Source: Desulfobacterales bacterium C00003106 (lineage in GTDB: Bacteria > Desulfobacterota > Desulfobacteria > Desulfobacterales > C00003106). Taken from it: a stretch of 12,923 nucleotides of DNA. The stretch lies in the NCBI GenBank assembly GCA_001751015.1, contig MAXM01000143.1:333-13255 (forward strand), given 5' to 3'. The notes below the pieces were generated by a model. That model was given only the letters and a program-made list of their open reading frames with translations, was not told the origin of the DNA and ran no database searches. Positions 1-7,059 of the stretch are shown in pieces (position 1 is the stretch's first letter; each line of letters opens with the position of its first letter). Both the position numbers and the translations under genes were made by a program.

Positions 1-44
1 CAAATCTATGCACCTACTCGGAGAAGTTATTTCGTCCCCATTCT

Positions 45-212
45 TTAGCTTTCCTTGGATGGGAGAACAATAGAAAGCAATATGACAATCAGAAGAACCT
101 CATAAGCCGCTACCGCGCCCCAGCTATCAGCAAAAAACCGGACCAACCCTCCTCCAATAATAACTGGAACACCAAAATCAATTGCGATACCTATTCGTTG
201 AGGAATATCCAT
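45..212 (-). CDS. Small hydrophobic (probably membrane) protein, 55 aa
   Basis: This reading frame translates to MDIPQRIGIAIDFGVPVIIG... and ends in ...LPSKES. It has two hydrophobic stretches, about residues 8-27 (with a GGG turn at 20-22) and 33-50, separated by a short polar FADSWG segment. That suggests a two-helix membrane hairpin or one long helix plus a partly buried one. An AGGAG ribosome binding site lies 7 nt before the ATG on the minus strand (about 220-224), which is the main support for translation. I do not recognise a family and propose no function. The gene is followed towards position 1 by unassigned sequence. Upstream it is separated from the inverted-repeat element at 265-420 by about 50 nt, so its promoter may lie in or beside that element. 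Whether it is a real conserved gene is unproven. Confidence 0.55.
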   Translation of the reverse strand: MDIPQRIGIAIDFGVPVIIGGGLVRFFADSWGAVAAYEVLLIVILLSIVLPSKES

Positions 213-264
213 TTTTTATCTCCTAATAATAGAAAAATAAGCAGATGTGCTTCCCGAAGATAAG

Positions 265-420
265 GGGTTCGCCCAAAAATAAATTTACATTTTCAGGCAT
301 TGAGGCGCCCTCATGGCAAGGCGCGAGAAGGGCGAATAGCAAGCTATTTAACCGACGAGCAACGCAGCCATGCGGGATGGATCGACGCATGAAAGTGTGA
401 AATTATTTTTGGGCGAGCCC
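265..420. repeat. MITE-like palindromic element 1 (31-bp terminal inverted repeats, internal hairpins)
   Basis: The left end (265-295) and the reverse complement of the right end (390-420) match at 27 of 31 positions without gaps; both ends carry GGGYTCGCCCAAAAATAA. The element is flanked by the 4-nt direct repeat TAAG (261-264 and 421-424), consistent with a target-site duplication. Inside the paired ends are three further self-complementary hairpins: TGAGG/CCTCA at 301-313, AATAGC/GCTATT at 335-348 and CATGCG/CGCATG at 369-391, giving a cloverleaf-like fold. A 53-nt core (316-368) recurs at about 40 of 53 positions in the element at 11167-11327. There is no transposase frame inside, so any mobility would depend on a protein encoded elsewhere. 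It could equally be a structured non-mobile intergenic repeat. Confidence 0.75.
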
Positions 421-517
421 TAAGTCTGTATTTCCATTTCTTGTTCTTGCTTATACCGCAAAAATCACGTAATGTAAAGCGCAAAAAGGGCAAATACATC
501 CCACCAGAAAAAATGGC

Positions 518-550
518 AACCTCTCAAGTGACCGAGATTCTTAAGAGGTT
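518..550. repeat. Inverted repeat upstream of the methyltransferase gene
   Basis: AACCTCTCAAG (518-528) pairs with CTTAAGAGGTT (540-550) at 10 of 11 positions around an 11-nt loop. No T-run follows, so an intrinsic terminator is unlikely. It may be an operator or a leader hairpin for the gene that starts at 621. Confidence 0.4.
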
Positions 551-574
551 ACGACTCGCTTTTCAACAAGCCCC

Positions 575-602
575 GCGCGGATAAAACGACGCATGTCCGC
601 GC
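575..602 (+). promoter_or_regulatory. Leader hairpin just upstream of the methyltransferase ribosome binding site
   Basis: GCGCGGA (575-581) and TCCGCGC (596-602) are perfect complements around a 14-nt loop. The hairpin ends about 8 nt before the AGGAG ribosome binding site (611-615). The placement would suit control of translation initiation, but no ligand-binding architecture is recognisable and the regulatory role is inferred from position only. Confidence 0.35.
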
Positions 603-620
603 TTCAAAAAAGGAGAACAA

Positions 621-1337
621 GTGAACAAGACATTAGATAGCATGTTTGGCGGTGATATCAAGGTCGTACAGGATGCAACGGGATATCGTTTTTCCATTGA
701 TTCGATCATATTGGCATACCATGTGAGGCCGAAGCCCGCGGATGTTATCCTTGACCTGGGCACCGGGTGCGGAATTATCCCCCTGATTCTCGGGTACAGG
801 GAGTGGGACGCCCGCATCATTGGAGTCGAGATACAGAGTGATCTCGCTGAAATGGCTGCGGGAAACGCCCGATTGAACAATATGGAAGACCGTATCACAA
901 TCCATCATAGAGACTTGAGGGATCTCAAACCTATCCTGTCGCCGGAAAGCGTCGATCTTGTATGCACCAATCCACCGTACAGAAAGGCTGGTTCAGGACG
1001 TGTAAATCCTGATATTCAGCGGGCGATCGCGCGTCATGAGCTAAAGGCGAATCTCCACGATATCCTTCAAACCAGCCTTTTTGTTCTGAAAAAAAAAGGA
1101 CAAATAGTTGTGATTTATCCTGCGGACCGCCTGACAGACCTGCTGTGCGGCATGAGGGAGCATGGACTCGAACCAAAACTCCTTCGACCGGTCCATTCCT
1201 ATGCTGACTCAGAGGCGAAATTGATCATAGTAATGGGGAAAAAGGCGGGAAGGCCAGGCATGAAAATAGACCACCCCCTGACCGTATATAACAAAGACGG
1301 GAGTTATACGGGTGAAATGGAGGCGATGCTTGAGTGA
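621..1337 (+). CDS. N6-adenine methyltransferase, TrmN6/YfiC type (tRNA1-Val A37 family)
   Basis: This is a Rossmann-fold SAM-dependent methyltransferase of 238 residues, close to the usual length of the family. SAM-binding motif I is LDLGTGCGIIPL at about 44-55, the acidic end of strand 2 is GVEIQ at 68-72, and the catalytic NPPY motif, typical of enzymes methylating exocyclic amino groups, is at 117-120. The opening SMFGGDIKVVQ...GYRFSIDSIILA resembles the YfiC/TrmN6 group (COG4123), which methylates N6 of A37 in tRNA1(Val) in E. coli. The RNA substrate here is inferred by family only. The GTG start is supported by AGGAG at 611-615, 5 nt upstream. The gene is a single unit, converging on the DUF721 gene with a 23-nt gap. 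A related activity such as methylation of another RNA or a protein cannot be excluded. Confidence 0.85.
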   Translation: MNKTLDSMFGGDIKVVQDATGYRFSIDSIILAYHVRPKPADVILDLGTGCGIIPLILGYREWDARIIGVEIQSDLAEMAAGNARLNNMEDRITIHHRDLRDLKPILSPESVDLVCTNPPYRKAGSGRVNPDIQRAIARHELKANLHDILQTSLFVLKKKGQIVVIYPADRLTDLLCGMREHGLEPKLLRPVHSYADSEAKLIIVMGKKAGRPGMKIDHPLTVYNKDGSYTGEMEAMLE

Positions 1338-1360
1338 AGAAATTCTGGAGGTTCAGGATG

Positions 1361-1678
1361 TCACAACCGCCCTATCTTGAACCTCATGTCGGAAATAGCG
1401 GCCTTCCCCAATGCGTCGTTCAGTTTCTGAATCAGTTCTTCTTTTTCAAATTGCAGGTGATGCATCCACGAAGCTCCTGAAACATGGACAACGAGGAGAC
1501 CCCCTTTTATTGCTCCCGGTTGTGCGTTCCTTGCGATTACCGGCCCTACGGTATTGTCCCATAGATCGCACAACTTGACCATTTCAAGATTAATATCTAT
1601 CTTGGAAGCCCTTAGGACGTCCTGCAATATTTCTCCAAGCGCTACAGGTCTTTTCAGCTTCCTGCGTATTTTTTTCAC
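1361..1678 (-). CDS. DUF721 / DciA-like protein
   Basis: This 105-residue protein matches the DUF721 pattern: a basic N-terminus (MKKIRRKLKR), LCDLWDNTVGPVIARNAQPGAIKGGLLVVHVSGASWMHHL in broad outline at about 36-75 (hallmarks LW, VGP, IA, P, G.L.V.V and SW), and a closing RFKIG. DUF721 includes DciA, which assists loading of the replicative helicase DnaB in bacteria lacking DnaC or DnaI. Whether this short copy does so is inferred, since family members vary in their extra domains. The start is GTG, overlapping the stop codon of the upstream activase gene by 4 nt (GTGA, 1675-1678), so the two are co-transcribed and probably translationally coupled. A purine-rich GAGGCAGGG sequence within the end of the activase gene serves as the ribosome binding site. 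Confidence 0.8.
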   Translation of the reverse strand: MKKIRRKLKRPVALGEILQDVLRASKIDINLEMVKLCDLWDNTVGPVIARNAQPGAIKGGLLVVHVSGASWMHHLQFEKEELIQKLNDALGKAAISDMRFKIGRL

Positions 1679-4600
1679 CCCTGCCTCATTTCATGAAACC
1701 GTTTCACCTGATACATGAATGCCTCGAGGCGCGTCATGGTGTTGGTTTGGGCCTGGCCGTCATAGGCCATATTCAGAAACGGAATATTGTCGTGTTCTTC
1801 ACGACAGCGTTTGAGCAAGGCGTTTGTAATAGTGCCCGGCATGCACGTAAATGGCATGATATTGACGATGCCGTCCACACCCATCTCAATGAATTTAACC
1901 GCCTTTCCAACACTCAGGACCGCCTCTCCCCTGAAGGCGTGGTGGAGATAAGGCCTTGCCTTGCGAAGAATCTCGATTATCTCCGGGTCCTTTTCGTGGC
2001 GCTTGCCTCCCATGAATGCGGCGCTGAGACGGTGCTCGTCTCTTTTCTGAACCCGGTCCGTCCAGAGGCTGGAAACAAAGGTCTTGAAGCGGCGATGCTT
2101 GAGGCTGCGATCCATGGCGATGAAGTTGATGTAAAGGAGCCACTCGCCGATCGAGGGCATCCATACCTCGCCGCCCAGGGACTCTATCTTCCTGACAACG
2201 TTCTCATTTGCAAAACGGTTTGCCCGTGTATAGATCTCACCTACGGCTCCGACAATCGGTTTTCTGCACGCGCCGTTTGTTGAAACGCCGTCAAAGGCCT
2301 CCCTGGCCCTGATTATCGACCGGGTCACGGACTCCCGTCGTTCAATCGTTCCGAGCACGTCTTCTAAGGCATGGGCATAGACCCGGTCTGTTTCTCCCGA
2401 CAGGGTCTCATAGGGACGCAGGGCCCGCAATTCTTTTTCGAGAAGGTCAATTGCCACAATCCCCTGCCATGTCAGCCTCGCGAAGTCCTTGTGAACCATC
2501 CCGAGTTCTTTATAAAAGACCTCGCTCTGGGTCGGCGCGTAGATCGGCACCTGTGAATATCCAAGTTCGTTGAGAACAAGGCGATGAAACCTGTGATACT
2601 GGCCGAACCGACAGGGGCCTGTCCCCGAAGGCATGAAAAATGCGGACCGCTCCGGATCAAAATCCGGGCGCCTTGTACACCTTACCATATCTCCTGTTGT
2701 CAGGATGCATGGATAACATTCCTTTCCGGACGTGAGATGACGGCCGATTTGAAGAGACTCATCATCGGATTCCGGCAGAAGTTCGGATTCGATCCCGCAT
2801 GCCCTGAACGCCGCCGCGATCGAAGCCGCCTGATCCGTCATGGCCGGCAAAAAGACCTTGCGCGCGCCTGTCTTCTTGGCGCCGAGGGGGGCTGAGTGTT
2901 CCAGGGCCGGTTTATGACTAAAATGCTTCAGGCTGTCGAGAAACGCCTCAAGCCGGGTTATGGCGCCTGCGTCGGCGCTGTGTTCATCTATTTCAATCTC
3001 GAGATACGGCTTCCCGTTCAGGGCATCCTTGAAAAAATGGGAGATAAATGAATCCGGCCCGCAACCGAAATTGGTGATGTAGATGCCAAAAAGACGCGGG
3101 TCTTTTCTGATCAACTCCCCTGCGCTCATGATCTTTTGACCGAATTTCCAGTAGTGGCACTTTACGTCTAATGAGTCTGAGGCCATGTCAAGTGGGAGAA
3201 AATCCATAGGAATAGCGAGTGTATTCAGATCCCTGAGTTTTTTTGGCAGATTCAGATTAATCCCCGGGTCATATCCGTTGTAAGGCCTGCTTACCACAAC
3301 CATTAGCTTTTGTTCCGGCCTGAGCCCTGAAAGGATCTCCGACCCGCGATGACTCATCCTGAGATAGAACCGTTCCTGGGCTGCTTCGGCCTGTTCCGTT
3401 GCCCTGCGGATCTCGGCCGACGAGATGCCGAGTCTGCCTCCGAGACGCTTGAGCCCCCTTAGAAGCTGCCCATACCCCCGGCCGAAATAGAGGACAGGCT
3501 GGATCAGATGAACACCGAGTTTTTTGAAATTGATTGCGGAATGGACTATATAGGGAAGGGCCTGGCTATAAGGACAGATATAGCTGAACTCGAAATCCGG
3601 AGATTGTTTTTTCAAATCAACGATATGGGGAAGAAAAATAGTATCGATCCCCTTGCTGATCAGATCGAGGATATGACCGTGAGCCACCTTGATCGGAAAA
3701 CAGGTTTCAGCCACCATCCGTTCCACGCCCTTTGCGATCAGTCTCTTGTTGGTCTGCTCGGAAATAACCACGGTATATCCCAGGGCCTCAAAAAACGTGA
3801 CCCAGAAAGGCATCAGCTCAAGAAAAAACATGGTCCGAGGTATCCCTATCCGTCCTCGCTTCCCCGTCCTTGTCACCTCTTGAAACGGTGTCTCAAGGAG
3901 CCATGTCTCCCGTTCCTTGAAAAGGTCGGGTATTTGCTCTCCCCCGGTCTTTTTCTCCGCCTTTTCATAGCGTTCGCACCGGCTTCCATAAAAAAACGGC
4001 TTGCTTCCTTCTATCGTCACCTTGCGTATTTCGCACCTGTTAGGGCAATGCTTACACTCAAATGACTTTATCGTATATACGGATTTGCTCAATTCAAATC
4101 CCTTAAATCCACTCTCCTTCCAGTCCCGCTCTTTCATGGCAAGGAGAGCGGCCCCGATGGCCCCTGTCACGTCGCAGTCCGCTGGGACCGTGATCGGTTT
4201 GCCCGTAACATGTTCAAACGCCGCGACAATACCCTTGTTTTGAGCTGTAGCCCCCTGGTAGAATATCCGGTTTCCGACACGCCGGTCTTCAACCACGCGG
4301 TTGAGGTAATTTTCCACAATTGAATAGCTGAGACCCGCCACAAGGTCGTCTCTTGCGCACCCCTGCTGTTGATGATGAACCAGGTCCGATTCCATAAACA
4401 CAGTGCATCTTTCACCGAGGCGGACCGGGTCCTTTGAAGAAAGAGCAAGCGCGCCGAATTCATCCCTGATCGAGATCCCGAGTTTTTCGGCCTGCTCTTC
4501 AAGAAAAGAGCCGGTCCCTGCCGCGCAGACCTTGTTCATCATGAAATCCACGATCACGCCCTTATCAAGGCTTATGTACTTTGAATCCTGACCCCCTATC

Positions 4601-5901
4601 TCGAATATTGTGTCCACTTCAGGGTCTATGTCTGCGGCTGCGGTTGCCTGGGCAGTGATCTCATTTCTTATAATGTCCGCCCCGATAAAGTCACCCGTCA
4701 GATACCTCCCTGACCCGGTAGTGGAGGCCCCCATCACACGCACGCGGTCCGCCCATTTTTCGCCGATAATTGAAAGCCCCTTCTGTACGGCCTCAAGGGG
4801 GCGGCCGGCCGTCATCAGATAGGTCTTTGCGACAAGGTTCTTTCGGCTGTCTATCAAGACAACATTGGTGCTGATGGAACCGACATCCAGCCCGAGATAT
4901 ACATCGATCCGGCCGTCACGAGCGGCCTCACCCGCTTTTCCCGTCTCGCTGCCGGGGCCAGCCTCCTTTTCCTTTTCCCTGATTGAGAGAGGCGGGAGAC
5001 GTTTTGCCGCAGACACATGGTTGTCAATATAATCCTTAAGACGTTCTATGCCCTGAAAAGCCCTCATGGCCTGCGTGTTCTCCATGCTCATGAGTGAGGC
5101 GCCTATAGCGCCCATGGAAAACAAATGTTCGGGTATGATCAGTTCGCCGGAAGCCAGATTCAGGACTGATTCAAAGGCCCTTCTTACACCAAGATTGGCC
5201 GCCACACCCCCCTGGAAACAGACAGGTGGTATGAATTTCTTTCCTTTGCCTATGTTGCTTTTCAGGTTTCGCGCCATAGCAAAGCAGAGACCGGCAATGA
5301 TCTCGTAATCCGGGACAGCCCCTTGTTGCAGGTGTATCATGTCGGTCTTTGCAAAGACGCTGCATCGACCGGCAATCCGTGGCGGTGTTTTTGATCTCAG
5401 GGCGAGTGAGCTGAATTCTTCTATCGTGTATCCGAGCCTGTGGGCCTGCTGGTCCAGAAAAGAACCTGTGCCTGCCGCGCACAAGGTGTTCATCGCAAAG
5501 TCATCCACCGCGAGTTCACCCATTCCCTTTTGGTCCACGAGTATCAACTTGGCGTCTTCGCCTCCCATCTCAATGATCGTCCTTACCTCCGGATGAAACC
5601 ACTCAACCGCCTTGGCATGGGCAATGATCTCGTTGACAAAGGCCGCTTTTAACTGACTGGCGACCAAAAGCCCGCCTGTGCCCGTAATTGAACATGAAAC
5701 TATGTTCTCGCAAGGCACGGACAAAAGAAGTCCGGCAAGGACCTCTGCGGTCGTTCTCAAGGGGTCTCCCTTGGTCCTGGTATAGTCATCAAAGACTACA
5801 TTTTTTTCTGAATCAATCAGAACGGTATTGACGCTGACAGACCCTATGTCGAGTCCAAGGTGGGCTGGACCGTTATGCAAGACAGGTGACATCTTTTTCA
5901 T
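1675..5901 (-). CDS. Giant acyl-CoA dehydratase activase (two BcrAD/BadFG ATPase domains + DUF2229 + HgdB-like regions)
   Basis: This 1408-residue protein combines modules that are separate in classical 2-hydroxyacyl-CoA dehydratase systems. ATPase domain 1 spans about 14-272 (LGLDIGSVSVN; MGGEDAK at 112-118; CAAGTGSF with C141; C180). A linker of roughly 60 residues follows, then ATPase domain 2 at about 333-590 (LGLDVGSISTN; IGGQDSK; CAAGTGSF with C459; C499). In HgdC-type activases each monomer gives two cysteines to a [4Fe-4S] cluster shared by the dimer. Both halves here keep the pair, so one chain could form a pseudodimer. Four cysteines at 616, 619, 623 and 642 follow, then a DUF2229 region (about 680-905) and dehydratase-like regions with further conserved cysteines (C733, C776, C947, C1062, C1065, C1097, C1353). 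The predicted role is ATP-driven low-potential electron transfer in the cytoplasm of an anaerobe; the acceptor is unknown. GGAGG lies 6 nt before ATG 5901, favouring this start over M4. The gene is divergent from phoH. Confidence 0.9.
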   Translation of the reverse strand: MKKMSPVLHNGPAHLGLDIGSVSVNTVLIDSEKNVVFDDYTRTKGDPLRTTAEVLAGLLLSVPCENIVSCSITGTGGLLVASQLKAAFVNEIIAHAKAVEWFHPEVRTIIEMGGEDAKLILVDQKGMGELAVDDFAMNTLCAAGTGSFLDQQAHRLGYTIEEFSSLALRSKTPPRIAGRCSVFAKTDMIHLQQGAVPDYEIIAGLCFAMARNLKSNIGKGKKFIPPVCFQGGVAANLGVRRAFESVLNLASGELIIPEHLFSMGAIGASLMSMENTQAMRAFQGIERLKDYIDNHVSAAKRLPPLSIREKEKEAGPGSETGKAGEAARDGRIDVYLGLDVGSISTNVVLIDSRKNLVAKTYLMTAGRPLEAVQKGLSIIGEKWADRVRVMGASTTGSGRYLTGDFIGADIIRNEITAQATAAADIDPEVDTIFEIGGQDSKYISLDKGVIVDFMMNKVCAAGTGSFLEEQAEKLGISIRDEFGALALSSKDPVRLGERCTVFMESDLVHHQQQGCARDDLVAGLSYSIVENYLNRVVEDRRVGNRIFYQGATAQNKGIVAAFEHVTGKPITVPADCDVTGAIGAALLAMKERDWKESGFKGFELSKSVYTIKSFECKHCPNRCEIRKVTIEGSKPFFYGSRCERYEKAEKKTGGEQIPDLFKERETWLLETPFQEVTRTGKRGRIGIPRTMFFLELMPFWVTFFEALGYTVVISEQTNKRLIAKGVERMVAETCFPIKVAHGHILDLISKGIDTIFLPHIVDLKKQSPDFEFSYICPYSQALPYIVHSAINFKKLGVHLIQPVLYFGRGYGQLLRGLKRLGGRLGISSAEIRRATEQAEAAQERFYLRMSHRGSEILSGLRPEQKLMVVVSRPYNGYDPGINLNLPKKLRDLNTLAIPMDFLPLDMASDSLDVKCHYWKFGQKIMSAGELIRKDPRLFGIYITNFGCGPDSFISHFFKDALNGKPYLEIEIDEHSADAGAITRLEAFLDSLKHFSHKPALEHSAPLGAKKTGARKVFLPAMTDQAASIAAAFRACGIESELLPESDDESLQIGRHLTSGKECYPCILTTGDMVRCTRRPDFDPERSAFFMPSGTGPCRFGQYHRFHRLVLNELGYSQVPIYAPTQSEVFYKELGMVHKDFARLTWQGIVAIDLLEKELRALRPYETLSGETDRVYAHALEDVLGTIERRESVTRSIIRAREAFDGVSTNGACRKPIVGAVGEIYTRANRFANENVVRKIESLGGEVWMPSIGEWLLYINFIAMDRSLKHRRFKTFVSSLWTDRVQKRDEHRLSAAFMGGKRHEKDPEIIEILRKARPYLHHAFRGEAVLSVGKAVKFIEMGVDGIVNIMPFTCMPGTITNALLKRCREEHDNIPFLNMAYDGQAQTNTMTRLEAFMYQVKRFHEMRQG

Positions 5902-6063
5902 CTACATCCTCCATCTCTTCGTCTGTGAGAGACTTGACTCCTTTTTTGCCTTCTGATAGGCTTTGACTTGATTGAAACTAAATTGAGCGATTTTTGAGCA
6001 AACATTTCCTTTATCGGGATACAGTATACCCCTTTTTTTAGAAAAAGGGAAGCGACCTAAGCA
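5902..6063. promoter_or_regulatory. Divergent promoter region between the activase and phoH genes
   Basis: This 162-nt gap must hold the promoters of two divergent operons. I find no convincing -35/-10 pair for either direction. TTGACT (5963-5968), TTGAAA (5972-5977) and TATACC (6025-6030) are isolated partial matches with unsuitable spacing. A T-rich/A-rich self-complementary run near 6030-6049 sits just before phoH. The function is inferred from gene orientation alone. Confidence 0.4.
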
Positions 6064-7059
6064 ATGACCAAGCCCGCAAGAGACAGACCGACCGAAGATA
6101 TTGCCGAAAAGATCAGTTTTAAGGACAATACGCTTGTCCGCGCCCTCTTCGGGGAATTCAACACACATCTTCACCTGATCGAAACAGCTATCGGCGCCAG
6201 GATTCATACAAGAGGAACCGATGTAGAAATAGAAGGTGATCCTGTTGGGGTTGAATTGACCCGAAAGATCCTCTACGAACTCTATGGGCTTGTCACGGAA
6301 GGATACCCCCTCTACCCGACCGATATCGAGTTCGCCATTCGTATCCTGAAGGCTGACCACAGGGCCGGATTAAAGGACATATTCCTGGATACCGTCTTTA
6401 TCGCCTCCAAAAAGCGACCCATTACTCCGAAGAGTCTGGCTCAGAAGGAGTATATTGACGCCATCCGTTCCTTTGACATAGTATTCGGCATCGGTCCGGC
6501 GGGCACCGGCAAGACATATCTTGCAATGGCCATGGCGGCTTCTTATCTGACCCGGGAAAAGGTGAGGCGGATTGTCCTGGCCCGTCCCGCTGTGGAGGCC
6601 GGTGAAAGTCTCGGTTTTTTGCCGGGGGACCTCTATGAAAAGGTAAATCCTTATCTCAGACCACTCTACGACGCCCTCCACGATATGATGCATTTTGAAA
6701 AGGCGAACCGCCTCATTGAAAAGGGAGTAATTGAAGTGGCTCCCCTTGCATTTATGCGGGGCCGCACCTTGAATAACTCTTTTGTTATCTTAGACGAGGC
6801 GCAGAACACGACCTCGGAACAGATGAAGATGTTCCTGACGCGCTTGGGGTTTGGCTCCAGGGCCGTTATCACTGGTGATATCACTCAGATCGATCTCCCC
6901 AATGGGACAATTTCGGGTCTTATTGAGGCAAAAAATATACTGCAGCAAGTCAAGGGGATATCCTGCATATATTTTTCAAAGCGTGATGTTGTCCGGCACA
7001 AGTTGGTCCAGGATATCATAACGGCGTATGAAGACCTGGATCTTAGAAAAAGGAAATAA
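6064..7059 (+). CDS. phoH: PhoH-family ATPase (PhoH-like / YbeZ type)
   Basis: This 331-residue protein is close to the typical PhoH-like length. The N-terminal segment (about 18-80) resembles the small nucleic-acid-binding-like region common in these proteins. The P-loop NTPase core follows, with Walker A GPAGTGKT at 144-151, the family signature LARPAVEAGESLGFLPGDL at about 172-190, and Walker B VILDEAQN at 241-248. GDITQIDLP at about 271-279 is another hallmark. PhoH/YbeZ is associated with RNA metabolism and is typically encoded beside ybeY, as here. The gene opens an operon; its stop codon overlaps the start of the next gene by one base (TAATG, 7057-7061). The ribosome binding site before ATG 6064 is weak (AAGGGA at 6045-6050 is far away), so the exact start is less certain than the identity. 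Confidence 0.93.
   Translation: MTKPARDRPTEDIAEKISFKDNTLVRALFGEFNTHLHLIETAIGARIHTRGTDVEIEGDPVGVELTRKILYELYGLVTEGYPLYPTDIEFAIRILKADHRAGLKDIFLDTVFIASKKRPITPKSLAQKEYIDAIRSFDIVFGIGPAGTGKTYLAMAMAASYLTREKVRRIVLARPAVEAGESLGFLPGDLYEKVNPYLRPLYDALHDMMHFEKANRLIEKGVIEVAPLAFMRGRTLNNSFVILDEAQNTTSEQMKMFLTRLGFGSRAVITGDITQIDLPNGTISGLIEAKNILQQVKGISCIYFSKRDVVRHKLVQDIITAYEDLDLRKRK

Larger units (their letters stand above)
213..620. other. Intergenic region between the 55-aa gene and the methyltransferase gene
   Basis: This stretch holds the 156-bp inverted-repeat element (265-420) and two shorter inverted repeats close to the methyltransferase start (518-550 and 575-602). A weak sigma-70-like pair, TTGCTT at 447-452 and TAATGT at 470-475 with a 17-nt spacer, could drive the plus-strand gene, but each box matches the consensus at only 3 of 6 positions. 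I see no convincing coding frame here. Confidence 0.5.

Noticed and set aside
1693..2283. 196-residue plus-strand open frame antisense to the activase
   Set aside because: It is an antisense shadow of the activase gene, with no domain signature or initiation signal.
5902..6360. 152-residue minus-strand open frame reaching the activase start
   Set aside because: It is antisense to the PhoH N-terminus. A 5' extension of the activase is unsupported because GGAGG precedes ATG 5901 and the family begins with the ATPase domain.
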